DNA of 32,611 nucleotides from Reyranella sp. (GCA_019745575.1 JAIETA010000278.1:1-32611); one strand, 5' to 3'; shown: positions 8,553 through 17,022, counted from the first letter of the stretch. Numbers and translations are program-made. Notes: generated by a model not told the origin, from the sequence alone.

Positions 8553-8576
8553 CTAATCCGATGGATTAGTTCTTGT
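8553..8576. repeat. Perfect 17-base dyad between amidase and monooxygenase genes
   Basis: CTAATCC, a 3-base centre and GGATTAG form a perfect dyad at 8553-8569, followed by TTCTTGT. It starts 8 bases after the amidase stop and ends 56 bases before the next start codon. It could be a weak terminator for the amidase unit or an operator for the monooxygenase gene. Confidence 0.45.
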
Positions 8577-8624
8577 CGTCCGACCCGCCTTGCCGGGCGC
8601 TGATGCGCTTGCGAGATAGTCTCC

Positions 8625-9977
8625 ATGAAGCCCAAACGCCAACTCCGCCTCGGCGCCTTCATGCGCCCGGTCAGCATCCACACCGCCGCCTGGCGCTATC
8701 CCGGCGGCACGCCGGATGCCAACTTCAATCTCAAGGCGCTGGTGCAGTACGCCCAGACGCTGGAGCGCGGCAAGTTCGACGCCTTCTTCATGGCCGACCA
8801 CTTGGCGGTGCTGAACATGCCGATGGCGGCGCTGAAGCGCAGCGCCACGGTGACGTCGTTCGATCCGCTGACGCTTCTGCCGGCGCTGGCGATGGTGACC
8901 AGGCATCTCGGCCTGATCGCGACCGCCTCGACCACTTTCGAGCCGGCCTACACGATTGCCCGGCGCTTCGCCTCGCTCGACCACATCAGCGACGGCCGCG
9001 CCGGCTGGAACCTGGTGACGACGTCCAACCCTGATGCCGCGCTCAATTTCGGCATGGACGACCAGATGCCGCATGCCGAGCGCTATGCGCGGGCGCGTGA
9101 GTTCTTCGATGTCGTGACCGGCTTGTGGGATTCCTGGGCCGACGACGCCTTCGTCCGTGACGTCGAGAGCGGTCTCTACTTCGATCCCGACAAACTCCAC
9201 GTGCTGGATCACAAGGGCAAGTACCTGAAGGTTCGCGGGCCGTTGAACATCGCGCGGCCGATCCAGGGCTGGCCGGTTGTCGTCCAGGCCGGCGCCTCCG
9301 ATGCCGGCCGCCAGCTCGCCGCCGAGACCGCCGAGGTTGTGTTCGCGGCCGGCGGTCCGATTGCCGCCGGGCGGGAATTCTATGCCGACGTCAAAGGCCG
9401 CGCCGCCCGGGCTGGCCGCAACCCCGATCACCTGAAGATTCTGCCGGGCGCCTTCACCATCGTGGGCGAGTCGCTGGGCGAGGCGCAGGAGAAGAGGGCG
9501 CGGCTCGACAGTCTGGTCAACTACGACAGCGGCATCGCCGCGGTGTCGATCGCGCTCGGCACCGATGCACGCGCCTTCGATCCGGACGGGCCGTTGCCTG
9601 CCGACATCCCAGAAACCGACGCGAGCAAGAGCGGTCGCGAGCGTGTCATCGCGCTCGCCCGGCGCGAGGGGCTGACGGTGCGTCAGCTCGCCGGACGTCT
9701 CGGCGGCTACGGTGGCCTCGCCATGATGGGCACGCCCAGGATGATCGCCGACCAGATGGAGGAGTGGCTGGTGACGGAAGCCAGCGACGGCTTCAACGTC
9801 ATGTTCCCCTATCTGCCGGGCGGCCTGGATGATTTCGTCAACAAGGTCGTGCCCGAACTGCAGCGCCGCGGTCTGTTCCGGACCGAGTACGAAGGCGCGA
9901 CCCTGCGCGAGAACCTCGGCCTGCCGCGGCCGGACAACCGGTTCTTCCCGGTCGCCGGCCGCAAGGCCGCCGAGTAG
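8625..9977 (+). CDS. FMN-dependent LLM-class monooxygenase (NtaA/SnaA/DszA family)
   Basis: The protein has 450 residues and is a flavin-dependent luciferase-like TIM barrel. Family marks are the N-terminal LGAFMRPVSIHTAAWRYPG, KFDAFFMADH, FDPLTLLPALAM, the ASTTFEPAYTIARRFASLDHIS block with DGRAGWNLVTT, and PVVVQAGASDAGRQLAAE. Relatives are the oxygenase components of two-part systems that oxidise nitrilotriacetate, EDTA or organosulfur compounds and need a separate flavin reductase. No reductase gene is visible nearby. The substrate cannot be predicted. Its stop lies 6 bases from the stop of the convergent gene. Confidence 0.87.
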   Translation: MKPKRQLRLGAFMRPVSIHTAAWRYPGGTPDANFNLKALVQYAQTLERGKFDAFFMADHLAVLNMPMAALKRSATVTSFDPLTLLPALAMVTRHLGLIATASTTFEPAYTIARRFASLDHISDGRAGWNLVTTSNPDAALNFGMDDQMPHAERYARAREFFDVVTGLWDSWADDAFVRDVESGLYFDPDKLHVLDHKGKYLKVRGPLNIARPIQGWPVVVQAGASDAGRQLAAETAEVVFAAGGPIAAGREFYADVKGRAARAGRNPDHLKILPGAFTIVGESLGEAQEKRARLDSLVNYDSGIAAVSIALGTDARAFDPDGPLPADIPETDASKSGRERVIALARREGLTVRQLAGRLGGYGGLAMMGTPRMIADQMEEWLVTEASDGFNVMFPYLPGGLDDFVNKVVPELQRRGLFRTEYEGATLRENLGLPRPDNRFFPVAGRKAAE

Positions 9978-9983
9978 CCTGCG

Positions 9984-10358
9984 CTATTGCAGCGTGATGA
10001 CCGGCGTCTGGCCGCCGTTGCAGGTGTAGCAACATTTCTCGCAGCGCTGGTTGTTCTTGCCGATCCCCCAGTAGCGGTTCTGGTTGCCGGAAACCCAGGC
10101 GCCATAACAGATCTTCTCGCCGCCCAGGCAGCCGATCTTGAAGTTGCGAACGTTTGAATCATCGAGCATGTAGACCTTGCCCGGCGCCGGCCACTGATGG
10201 CCCTTGCGATCGGACGAGTACATGACGAACTCGACTTTGTATTGATATTCCGATTTGACCTGGAAGGTCATTTCACTCTGCGCCTCGGCCGACGCCGGAA
10301 CGAATGCGAGCGCCATCGCGGCAAACACGGCTGCCAGCACAATCCTTATCTTTTCCAT
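9984..10358 (-). CDS. Small Cys-rich exported protein of unknown function
   Basis: The protein has 124 residues. Residues 1-27 form a signal peptide (KIRIVLAAVFAAMALAFVPASAEAQ). The mature part of about 97 residues is rich in Tyr and Trp and has six cysteines, two in IGCLGGEKICYGAW and four in the C-terminal CEKCCYTC. Disulfides or metal binding in the periplasm are plausible. I recognise no named domain. The gene is alone on its strand, and its start faces a GNAT gene across a 122-base divergent promoter region, so it has its own promoter. The even number of cysteines and the secretion signal argue that it is a real gene. Confidence 0.75.
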   Translation of the reverse strand: MEKIRIVLAAVFAAMALAFVPASAEAQSEMTFQVKSEYQYKVEFVMYSSDRKGHQWPAPGKVYMLDDSNVRNFKIGCLGGEKICYGAWVSGNQNRYWGIGKNNQRCEKCCYTCNGGQTPVITLQ

Positions 10359-10480
10359 GCTAGGTCTTCCCCAAAACTAGAGCCGGTTGGCTGCTCCCAC
10401 AGCGATCCTTCCGGTCCCCCGGACAATCGTCGAATATCTGCAGTTTAGACGCAAGATTTTTCGAAGCAGGAGGATGAGAC

Positions 10481-11332
10481 ATGGCGGCATTCGATATCGG
10501 CGTGGCGAGCGCCGACGATCTCGCGCTGATGGCCGAGTGGGCGGCCGACGAGGGTTGGAACCCCGGCAACACCGACGTCTTGGCCTTCCAGGCCGCCGAT
10601 CCCGGGGCCTTCCTGATCGGCCGGTTCGATGGCCGGCCCGCAGCCTGTATCTCCGTTGTGAAATACGGCCTCACCTTCGGATTTCTGGGCTTCTACATCG
10701 CCCGGCCAGAAATCCGCGGGAAGGGCTACGGTATTCAGATCTGGCGCGCAGGCATGGCCCGCCTGGGCGGCCGCAACGTCGGCCTCGATGGCGTGGTGGC
10801 GCAGCAGAACAACTATCGAAAGTCGGGCTTTCGGCTGGCCTGGAACAACGTTCGTCACGAGGGTCCGCCGCCCCCCCTGGCAGCAGGCCCGCCGGCCGGA
10901 GTCGAGCTGGTCGATGCCAGGGCCGTGTCGTTCGACCGGCTCGCCGCCTACGACCGCCGCTTTTTCCCCGAGCCGCGCGACCATTTTCTGGCGCCATGGG
11001 TTGCCGTGCCACAGCGGGCGAGCCTGGTTGCCGTGAAGGACGGCGAACTCCAGGGGTTTGCCGTGATCCGCCCCTGCCGCGCGGCCTCGCGCATCGGGCC
11101 GATCTATGCCGGCACGCCGGAGATCGCGGCATCGCTTGTCGCAGCCCTTGCTGCCCGGACCGGCGCCACCGCCATTGCCATCGACGTGCCCGACCGCAAC
11201 AAGTCCGCCGTTCGTCTCGCTGAAGAAATGGGTCTGAAACCTGCCTTCGAGACGGCGCGCATGTACACCGGTGCCGATCCGGACGTCGAATATCCCGGGA
11301 TATTCGGGGTGACGAGCCTCGAACTGGGATGA
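10481..11332 (+). CDS. GNAT family N-acetyltransferase with two GNAT-like domains
   Basis: The protein has 283 residues. The N-terminal GNAT domain (about 1-130) has the acetyl-CoA pyrophosphate loop R79-GKGYG in ARPEIRGKGYGIQIW, followed by the helix that normally contacts the cofactor. The C-terminal half (about 135-283) has the second, degenerate GNAT-like fold common in this type (FAVIRPCRAASRIGPIYAG and DVPDRNKSAVRLAEEMGLKP). Such double-domain enzymes acetylate small amines or remain uncharacterised. The start has a strong AGGAGG at 10468-10473, 7 bases upstream. It converges on exoD with 27 bases between stops. Confidence 0.85.
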   Translation: MAAFDIGVASADDLALMAEWAADEGWNPGNTDVLAFQAADPGAFLIGRFDGRPAACISVVKYGLTFGFLGFYIARPEIRGKGYGIQIWRAGMARLGGRNVGLDGVVAQQNNYRKSGFRLAWNNVRHEGPPPPLAAGPPAGVELVDARAVSFDRLAAYDRRFFPEPRDHFLAPWVAVPQRASLVAVKDGELQGFAVIRPCRAASRIGPIYAGTPEIAASLVAALAARTGATAIAIDVPDRNKSAVRLAEEMGLKPAFETARMYTGADPDVEYPGIFGVTSLELG

Positions 11333-11359
11333 TGCCGGCCGGACTGCGCGCCCGACGGA

Positions 11360-11992
11360 TCAGCCGATGAAGGTCAGGATCCAGTCCAGAATCTCGGCAC
11401 CGAACAGGATGAGGGCGACGGTCCAGACGAGGGCAACCAGGCTGAGGCCGAGGGCTGTGAGGATGGCCACGCCGTCGCGTTCCATGAAGCCCAGGGCGAA
11501 CACCACGAGGGCAATGGCCGGCAGGCCGTTGCCCATCGGGATCGGCAGCGCGAGCGCGAACGCCAGGAGGAGAAGGGGTCCGGCAAGGGCAACGCGTGCG
11601 ACCCGACCGGTCAACGGCAGCAGCCGGCGCGGTGTCGACAGCCGCTCGGCCCAGCGCAGGGGCGCCGCGAAGCGACGCATGGCGACGGCGACCGGTGCCG
11701 GGGGGATGGTGCGATTGGCCAGGAACCGCGGCAACCGCAGCCGGTTCTGGCCCATCATTACCTGAACCGCGATCGCGGCGATCATCGCGCCGAACACCAG
11801 ACCGAACGGCCCCGGCAGCGGGATCAGCGCCAGTAGGGCCGGTATCATCAGGCCGAGACTCAGGGCCGAACGGCCAAGCCCATCGAGCAGCTCGCCAATG
11901 CTGACCCGCTCGGCACGGCCAGCCAGCTGCTCGCTCAGGATCAGGAGGCGCGCCGAGACGCCGGCGGCTCGGCCATTCGGCGGAGGAGTCAT
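11360..11992 (-). CDS. exoD: ExoD-family membrane protein
   Basis: The protein has 210 residues, with a polar front (residues 1-40), then hydrophobic helices around SLGLMIPALLALIPLPGPFGLVFGAMIA and three more near the C-terminus (VALAGPLLLLAFALALPIPMGNGLPAIALVVFALG and ALGLSLVALVWTVALILF). The proline-rich LIPLPGPFG and LPIPMGNGLPA segments are typical of ExoD. The family is named for a Rhizobium gene needed for normal exopolysaccharide production and alkali tolerance; its biochemical role is unknown. The ATG overlaps the stop of the upstream TerC gene (ATGA), so it is translationally coupled to it. Confidence 0.85.
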   Translation of the reverse strand: MTPPPNGRAAGVSARLLILSEQLAGRAERVSIGELLDGLGRSALSLGLMIPALLALIPLPGPFGLVFGAMIAAIAVQVMMGQNRLRLPRFLANRTIPPAPVAVAMRRFAAPLRWAERLSTPRRLLPLTGRVARVALAGPLLLLAFALALPIPMGNGLPAIALVVFALGFMERDGVAILTALGLSLVALVWTVALILFGAEILDWILTFIG

Positions 11993-12975
11993 GTCGGTCC
12001 GGCGGGTGGGCGCGCGGCGCGCGTCCGCCACAGGCTGTAGCCGATGCCGCCGGCCAGCAGGGCCACCGTCACACCGAGCGAAATGCTCGCCGGAAACTTC
12101 TCCCAGCCGGCGAGATCGGCCACGAAGATCTTGGCGCCGATGAACACCAGGATCAGCGCCAGCGCGACTTTCAGATACTTGAAACGGTGGATCACCGCGG
12201 CCAGGGCGAAGTACAGCGCGCGCAGACCGAGAATCGCGAAGATGTTCGACGTGTAGACGATGTAGGGGTCGCTCGTGATGGCGAAGATCGCCGGCACGCT
12301 GTCGACGGCAAAGATCAGGTCGACGACCTCGATCAGCAGGAGCGCCACGAACAGCGGCGTCACCCACAACACGGTCCGGCCGGTCGCCGGATCGGGCTGC
12401 CGCACGAAGAAGCGCTCCTGGTGCAGCTCGGGCGTGATGCGCAGCGTCCGGCGCAGCAACCGCAGGACGGGGTTGCGCTCGATGTCGGGAATCTTGTCGC
12501 CCATCAGCAGCATCTTTATGCCGGTGGCGATCAGGAACACCGCGAAGACGTAGAGGACCCAGCCGAACTCGGCGACCAGCGTCGCGCCCAGCCCGATCAT
12601 GATCGCGCGCAGGACGATCACGCCCAGAATGCCCCAGAACAGGACCCGGTGCTGGTACTGCGGCGGAACGGCGAAGTAGGTGAAGATGAGCGAGATCAGG
12701 AAGACGTTGTCCATCGCCAGCGTCTTCTCGATCAGGAAGCCGGTGAGGTACTCCTCGCCGCTCTGGGCGCCGAGCGCGTACCAGACCCAGGCGCCGAACA
12801 GCAGGGCAACGGCGAGATAGAAGGCGCTCAGCCACAGGCTTTGGGAGACGCCGATCTCGCGTTGCTTGCGGTTGAGCACGCCGAGGTCGAAGGCCAGCAG
12901 GACGACGACCGCGCCGATGAACAGCGCCCACATCCATGCCGGCTTGCCGAGCAGCGGAACTGCCAACGCTTCCAT
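11989..12975 (-). CDS. TerC family membrane protein, copy 2
   Basis: The protein has 328 residues with about nine membrane helices. Conserved acidic family motifs in the membrane are LLAFDLGVLN, IEKTLAMDNVFLISLIFTYF and VVDLIFAVDSVPAIFAIT. TerC-family members such as E. coli Alx are linked to manganese export and to tellurite or alkaline stress. The loop between the middle helices (residues about 155-215) differs from copy 1 (KIPDIERNPVLRLLRRTLRI). It lies 48 bases downstream of copy 1 and overlaps exoD at its 3' end. The start has GGAG about 10 bases upstream on the minus strand. Confidence 0.9.
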   Translation of the reverse strand: MEALAVPLLGKPAWMWALFIGAVVVLLAFDLGVLNRKQREIGVSQSLWLSAFYLAVALLFGAWVWYALGAQSGEEYLTGFLIEKTLAMDNVFLISLIFTYFAVPPQYQHRVLFWGILGVIVLRAIMIGLGATLVAEFGWVLYVFAVFLIATGIKMLLMGDKIPDIERNPVLRLLRRTLRITPELHQERFFVRQPDPATGRTVLWVTPLFVALLLIEVVDLIFAVDSVPAIFAITSDPYIVYTSNIFAILGLRALYFALAAVIHRFKYLKVALALILVFIGAKIFVADLAGWEKFPASISLGVTVALLAGGIGYSLWRTRAARPPAGPT

Positions 12976-13023
12976 GGCCCGTCAACTCCGCGGTTTGCCG
13001 TAGGACTTCGCGTCGCCGCCCGC

Positions 13024-13992
13024 CTAGCTGGTGGCCGCCCGGCGGGTCTTCCAGAGCGACACCAGGATGCCGGCGGCGATGATCGACACGGTCACGCCGA
13101 GCGAGATCGCCGGGTCGAGCTTGGCGACGATCTGGTTCCAGAAGATCTTGGCGCCGATGAAGACCAGCACGATGGCGAGTGCGTACTTCAGATACTCGAA
13201 CCGGTGAACCATGGCGGCGAGCGCGAAGTAGAGCGCGCGCAGGCCGAGGATCGCCATGATGTTGGCGGTGAACACGATGTAGGTGTCGGTCGTGATGGCG
13301 AAGATCGCCGGGACCGAGTCGACGGCAAAGATGAAGTCGGCGATGTTGATCACGATCAGCGCCAGGAACAGCGGTGTCGCGAACAGGGCGAGCTTGCCGG
13401 TCTGAGGGTCGGTCTGCCGGACGAAGAACTGCGAACCGTGCAGTTCGGACGAAATCCGCATCCGCTTGGAGAGGAAGCGCACGAGCGGGTTCTTGGACAC
13501 GTCCGGTTCGTTTTCGCCGACGACCAGCATCTTTATGCCCGTGGCGATCAGGAAGGCGCCGAAGAAATACAGCACCCAATCGTAGCGCTCGACCAGCGCC
13601 GCGCCGACCGCAATCATGATACCGCGCAACACCAGCACGGCCAGGATGCCCCAGAGCAGCGCGCGGTACTGGTATTTGGCGGGGATCGCGAAGTAGGTGA
13701 AGATCAGCGAGATCACGAACACGTTGTCGATCGACAGCGCCTTCTCGATGGCATAGCCCGTGTAGTACTCCATGGCCGACTCGGCGCCCATGGACCACCA
13801 CACCCAGCCACCGAACGCCAGGGCGATCGCGATGTAGAAGACGGACAGCTTCAGGCTCTCCGCGACGCCGAGTTCCCGATCATGCTTGTTCAGAATCCCG
13901 AGATCGAAGGCCAGCAGCACGACAACCAGGCTGAGGAATGCCAACCAGAACCAGGCCGGCGTGCCGAGAAATTCGGCGGTCAAGAATTCCAC
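13024..13992 (-). CDS. TerC family membrane protein, copy 1
   Basis: The protein has 322 residues and is a clear paralogue of the next gene, with the same helix order and the motifs LLAFDLGILN, IEKALSIDNVFVISLIFTYF and ADFIFAVDSVPAIFAIT. Loop differences include NEPDVSKNPLVRFLSKRMRI. As for other TerC proteins, a role in divalent metal (manganese) efflux or stress is likely but unproven. The start codon is GTG with GGGGGA on the minus strand about 7 bases upstream. It leads the TerC-TerC-ExoD run and follows the DUF465-like gene by 129 bases. Confidence 0.9.
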   Translation of the reverse strand: MEFLTAEFLGTPAWFWLAFLSLVVVLLAFDLGILNKHDRELGVAESLKLSVFYIAIALAFGGWVWWSMGAESAMEYYTGYAIEKALSIDNVFVISLIFTYFAIPAKYQYRALLWGILAVLVLRGIMIAVGAALVERYDWVLYFFGAFLIATGIKMLVVGENEPDVSKNPLVRFLSKRMRISSELHGSQFFVRQTDPQTGKLALFATPLFLALIVINIADFIFAVDSVPAIFAITTDTYIVFTANIMAILGLRALYFALAAMVHRFEYLKYALAIVLVFIGAKIFWNQIVAKLDPAISLGVTVSIIAAGILVSLWKTRRAATS

Positions 13993-14121
13993 TGTTGTTT
14001 CCCCCGTCTACTGCCGTGTCTTGTCCGGCGCCCCGGCCTGGCTGAAAAAGCCCATCGGCACGCCGTGGTCATTTTTTGCAGGTCGACTGCCGGCGCGCCG
14101 GTCAATCAAATCCGTCCTGGT

Positions 14122-14331
14122 TCAGACTCGCGCGAATGCCGGAGAAGCCTGCGGCACTGTCGGCCGCAACGCTGCGGCAGACATCGCCTTGAGCCGGCTC
14201 TTCAGGCGCAGGCGCAACAGCTTGAGCCGCAGCAGCATGATCCAGTTGGGTGTGGACCGGGTACGTTCGGCCTCGATCTTCGATTGAACATGGGCCGACT
14301 TGAGCAGCAGCGAGTGAAATTTGCGAGACAT
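14122..14331 (-). CDS. Small DUF465/YdcH-like helical protein
   Basis: The protein has 69 residues. The front (SRKFHSLLLKSAHVQSKIEAE) and the basic helix LLRLKLLRLRLKSRLKAM match the helical hairpin of small DUF465/YdcH-like proteins, where an EIEAE-type helix is followed by an LKKLRLAIKDRL-type helix. The last 20 residues look unstructured. The start is well supported: GGAGG at 14337-14341 lies 5-6 bases upstream on the minus strand. Function is unknown for the family. It is on the same strand as the TerC genes and may be the first gene of that unit. Confidence 0.62.
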   Translation of the reverse strand: MSRKFHSLLLKSAHVQSKIEAERTRSTPNWIMLLRLKLLRLRLKSRLKAMSAAALRPTVPQASPAFARV

Positions 14332-14419
14332 GAGCCACCTCCATCAACGATGTTGGAGGCATGTTCCGGGGCCAACACAGACGAACAGCACCGGGACATG
14401 CCCGATGCGGTACGACATC

Positions 14420-14436
14420 GCGACCCGAAGGGTCGC
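14420..14436. repeat. Perfect hairpin in the LysR / DUF465 gap
   Basis: GCGACCC and GGGTCGC pair around GAA in the 174-base gap between the LysR stop and the small gene. No T-run follows on either strand. Nothing else is seen in this gap. Confidence 0.4.
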
Positions 14437-14505
14437 CAGAGGGGCCCGTCCCGCTATCTACGGTCCTAGATGGGGTGGTATGGCTGTTCGTCAAGGGGGC
14501 TGCCG

Positions 14506-15378
14506 TCAAACCGCGCCGACGTCCTCGAGGGAGCGCACGATGTGTTCGTGCAGGCGCCGGGCCGGCGCTGACAGCTTGCGCGCCGGCAGCAGGGCGATCT
14601 CGGTGTCGTGCAGGTCGGGCAGATCCTCGCGGTGCTCGATGGCGGCCAGTCCAGCAGGCACCATGTCCTTCGGCAGGACCGTGACGCCCAGCCCGGCCTT
14701 GACCGCGGCATGCTGGCCGGCCAGCGAGGCGCAGCTGTAGGCGATGCGCCAGGGCCGCCGCACGGTGTTGAGCGAATCGGTCGCCCGCTTGCGGTAGACG
14801 CAAGGCGGCGGCGACAACACCAGCGGCAGCGGCCCTTCCCCGGGCACCGCCAGGCGCTCGGCGGCCACCCAGACCAATGGCTCGCGCCACACGCGGATGC
14901 CGCGATCCGACCGCTCGGGTTCGCGCTTGACCAGGACGAGATCGAAGTCGCCGTGGCGGAAGCGTGCCGCCAGATTGAGCGTGAGGTCGCAGGTCACTTC
15001 GAGTTGCACCGCCGGATAGGCCTGGGCGAACCGCGCCAGAACCTGCGGCAGATGGGTGGTGGCGAAATCCTCCGGTGTTCCCAGCCGCACCGTGCCGGCC
15101 AGCGCCGGTCCGCTGAGCCGGGCGACCAGTCGATCGTTCAGTTCCAGCATGTGGCGGGCATCGGCCAGCAGCGACTCGCCCTCGGCGGTCAGCCGCACGC
15201 GGCGCGACGTGCGGTCGAGCAGGCGCCGGCCCAGCGCCTCCTCGAGGCGCTTGATCTGCAGACTGAGCGTCGACTGGCGGCGCAGCAGCATGTCGGCGGC
15301 GCGGGTGAAGCCGCCGAGCTCGGCCACCGTCACGAAGGCGCGCAGCAGGTCGATGTCGAGGTTTTGCAGGCGGGCCAT
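14506..15378 (-). CDS. LysR family transcriptional regulator
   Basis: The protein has 290 residues. Residues 5-65 form the winged helix-turn-helix (LDIDLLRAFVTVAELGGFTRAADMLLRRQSTLSLQIKRLE, split over the canonical helices), followed by the linker helix and a substrate-binding domain beginning GTVRLGTPEDFATTHLPQVL. The ligand is unknown. It is divergent from the isocitrate dehydrogenase gene with 113 bases between start codons, the classic arrangement for LysR autoregulation plus control of the neighbour. The start has GGAAAG just upstream on the minus strand (15383-15388). Confidence 0.9.
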   Translation of the reverse strand: MARLQNLDIDLLRAFVTVAELGGFTRAADMLLRRQSTLSLQIKRLEEALGRRLLDRTSRRVRLTAEGESLLADARHMLELNDRLVARLSGPALAGTVRLGTPEDFATTHLPQVLARFAQAYPAVQLEVTCDLTLNLAARFRHGDFDLVLVKREPERSDRGIRVWREPLVWVAAERLAVPGEGPLPLVLSPPPCVYRKRATDSLNTVRRPWRIAYSCASLAGQHAAVKAGLGVTVLPKDMVPAGLAAIEHREDLPDLHDTEIALLPARKLSAPARRLHEHIVRSLEDVGAV

Positions 15379-15388
15379 GGTCTTTCCG

Positions 15389-15431
15389 ATTGATCAATTT
15401 CATAAATGTATAGTCTAAAAACTATCAATTT
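15389..15431. promoter_or_regulatory. Operator-like region between lysR-type gene and icd
   Basis: This AT-rich stretch in an otherwise GC-rich region holds a palindrome (AATTGATCAATT-like, 15389-15399), an inverted repeat ATAGT-N6-ACTAT (15410-15425) and a direct repeat TCAATTT at 15394 and 15425, 31 bases (three helical turns) apart. ATAG/CTAT dyads of this kind are common LysR-family sites. It lies 11-53 bases from the regulator start and 61 bases from the icd start, so it could control both promoters. Confidence 0.6.
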
Positions 15432-15491
15432 CTCAAGAGAAGCGCCACCCTTTATCTGATTGCCACACACCTCGCCAACCCGGAGATGACC

Positions 15492-16988
15492 ATGAACGCC
15501 CTCGTCCAACCCCTCCCGCTCGTCGAACCCGCCACCCTGATCGACAGCCCGGTGCCGATCACCGTCGCCTACGGCGACGGCATCGGCCCGGAAATCATGA
15601 AGGCCAGCCTGCGCGTGCTGGAGGCTGCCGGCGCGCGCCTGGCGGTCGAGAACATCGCCATCGGCGAAAGCGTCTATCTGGCGGGAAACAGCGCCGGGAT
15701 CGAGGCGTCGGCCTGGGACTCGCTGCGCAGCACCAAGGTTTTCTACAAGGCGCCGATCACCACGCCGCAGGGCGGCGGCTACAAGAGCCTGAACGTCACC
15801 GTGCGCAAGTCGCTCGGCCTGTTCGCCAATGTCCGGCCCTGCGTCGCCTACGCGCCGTTCGTCGCCACCAAGCATCCCAAGATGGATGTCGTGATCGTCC
15901 GCGAGAACGAGGAGGACCTCTATGCCGGCATCGAACACCGGCACAGTGACGAGGTCTACCAGTGCCTGAAACTGATCACCCGGCCGGGCTGCGAGAAGAT
16001 CGTGCGCTACGCCTTCGAGTATGCGCTGGCCAACGGCCGCAAGAAGGTCACGTGCTTCACCAAGGACAACATCATGAAGATGACCGACGGTCTCTTCCAC
16101 AAGGTGTTCGACGAGATCGGCGCCGAGTATCCGACGATCGAGAAGGAGCACATGATCGTCGACATCGGCGCCGCGCGGCTGGCCGACACGCCGGAGATCT
16201 TCGACGTCATCGTCATGCCGAACCTCTACGGCGACATCCTGTCCGATGTCGCCGCCCAGATCGCGGGCTCGGTGGGCCTCGCCGGCTCCTCCAACATCGG
16301 CGCGCACGGCGCCATGTTCGAGGCCATCCATGGCAGCGCCCCGCCGCTCGCCGGCAAGGACGCCGCCAATCCGTCGGGCCTGCTGCTTGCCGGCGTGATG
16401 ATGATGCAGCACATCGGCCAGTCGTCGGTCGCCGAAGCCGTCCACAATGCCTGGCTGTGTGCCATGGAGGACGGGATCCATACCCAAGATGTGTTCAAGC
16501 CGGGCCTGTCCAGCCAACTGGTCGGCACGCAGGCCTTCGCCGACGCGGTGATCGCCCGGCTCGGTCGCAAACCGCAGAAGCTCGCGCCGGTCGCCTACGA
16601 CAAGGCCACCAAGCCCATCGCGGTGCCCACCTACACGCCGCGCCCGGCGGCGAAGAAGCAGATGGCCGGCATCGACGTGTTCGTGCACTGGGCGGGCCAA
16701 AGCCCCGACGAGCTGGCGCTAAAACTGGCGCCCGCGGCGCCCGAGAGCTTCGCGCTGCAGGTCATTACCAACCGCGGCGTGAAGGTGTGGCCGGCCGGCC
16801 TCGCCGAGACGTTCTGCACCGATCACTGGCGCTGCCGGTTCGTCCTGGCCGAGGGCGTGGCCGGCAACAACACCATGATCGCTCACCTCCTGTTGCAGCT
16901 GGCCGCCACCGGCCTCGACGTGGTGAAGACCGAGAACCTCTACCTGTACGACGGCGAGCGCGGCTTCTCGTTGGCGCAAGGACAATAG
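15492..16988 (+). CDS. icd: Isocitrate dehydrogenase (long alphaproteobacterial/Thermus-like type)
   Basis: The protein has 498 residues, longer than E. coli Icd. The dehydrogenase domain spans about 1-340: ITVAYGDGIGPEIM, NVRPCVAYAPF, VIVRENEEDLYAGIEH, CFTKDNIMKMTDG and the signature NLYGDILSD. A C-terminal extension (about 375-498; FVHWAGQSPDELALKL, WRCRFVLAEG) is usual for this type. It oxidatively decarboxylates isocitrate to 2-oxoglutarate. The cofactor loop reads HGSAPPLAGK: residues 285-286 are Pro-Leu, not the Lys-Tyr of NADP enzymes nor the Asp-Ile of NAD enzymes, so NAD or NADP use is open. ATG at 15492 is chosen because GGAG lies 6 bases upstream; the ATG at 15486 abuts it. Confidence 0.85.
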   Translation: MNALVQPLPLVEPATLIDSPVPITVAYGDGIGPEIMKASLRVLEAAGARLAVENIAIGESVYLAGNSAGIEASAWDSLRSTKVFYKAPITTPQGGGYKSLNVTVRKSLGLFANVRPCVAYAPFVATKHPKMDVVIVRENEEDLYAGIEHRHSDEVYQCLKLITRPGCEKIVRYAFEYALANGRKKVTCFTKDNIMKMTDGLFHKVFDEIGAEYPTIEKEHMIVDIGAARLADTPEIFDVIVMPNLYGDILSDVAAQIAGSVGLAGSSNIGAHGAMFEAIHGSAPPLAGKDAANPSGLLLAGVMMMQHIGQSSVAEAVHNAWLCAMEDGIHTQDVFKPGLSSQLVGTQAFADAVIARLGRKPQKLAPVAYDKATKPIAVPTYTPRPAAKKQMAGIDVFVHWAGQSPDELALKLAPAAPESFALQVITNRGVKVWPAGLAETFCTDHWRCRFVLAEGVAGNNTMIAHLLLQLAATGLDVVKTENLYLYDGERGFSLAQGQ

Positions 16989-17022
16989 CAACGGGGAGGC
17001 GACGACCAACCGACGGCCGCGC

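Noticed and set aside
13993..14121. Possible yybP-ykoY manganese riboswitch before the TerC genes
   Set aside because: The conserved core words of that riboswitch are not found on the minus strand in this gap; only scattered hairpins are present.
12187..14469. 760-residue open frame on the plus strand
   Set aside because: It runs antisense through both TerC genes and is full of His/Asp/Gln runs; the TerC genes on the other strand are convincing.
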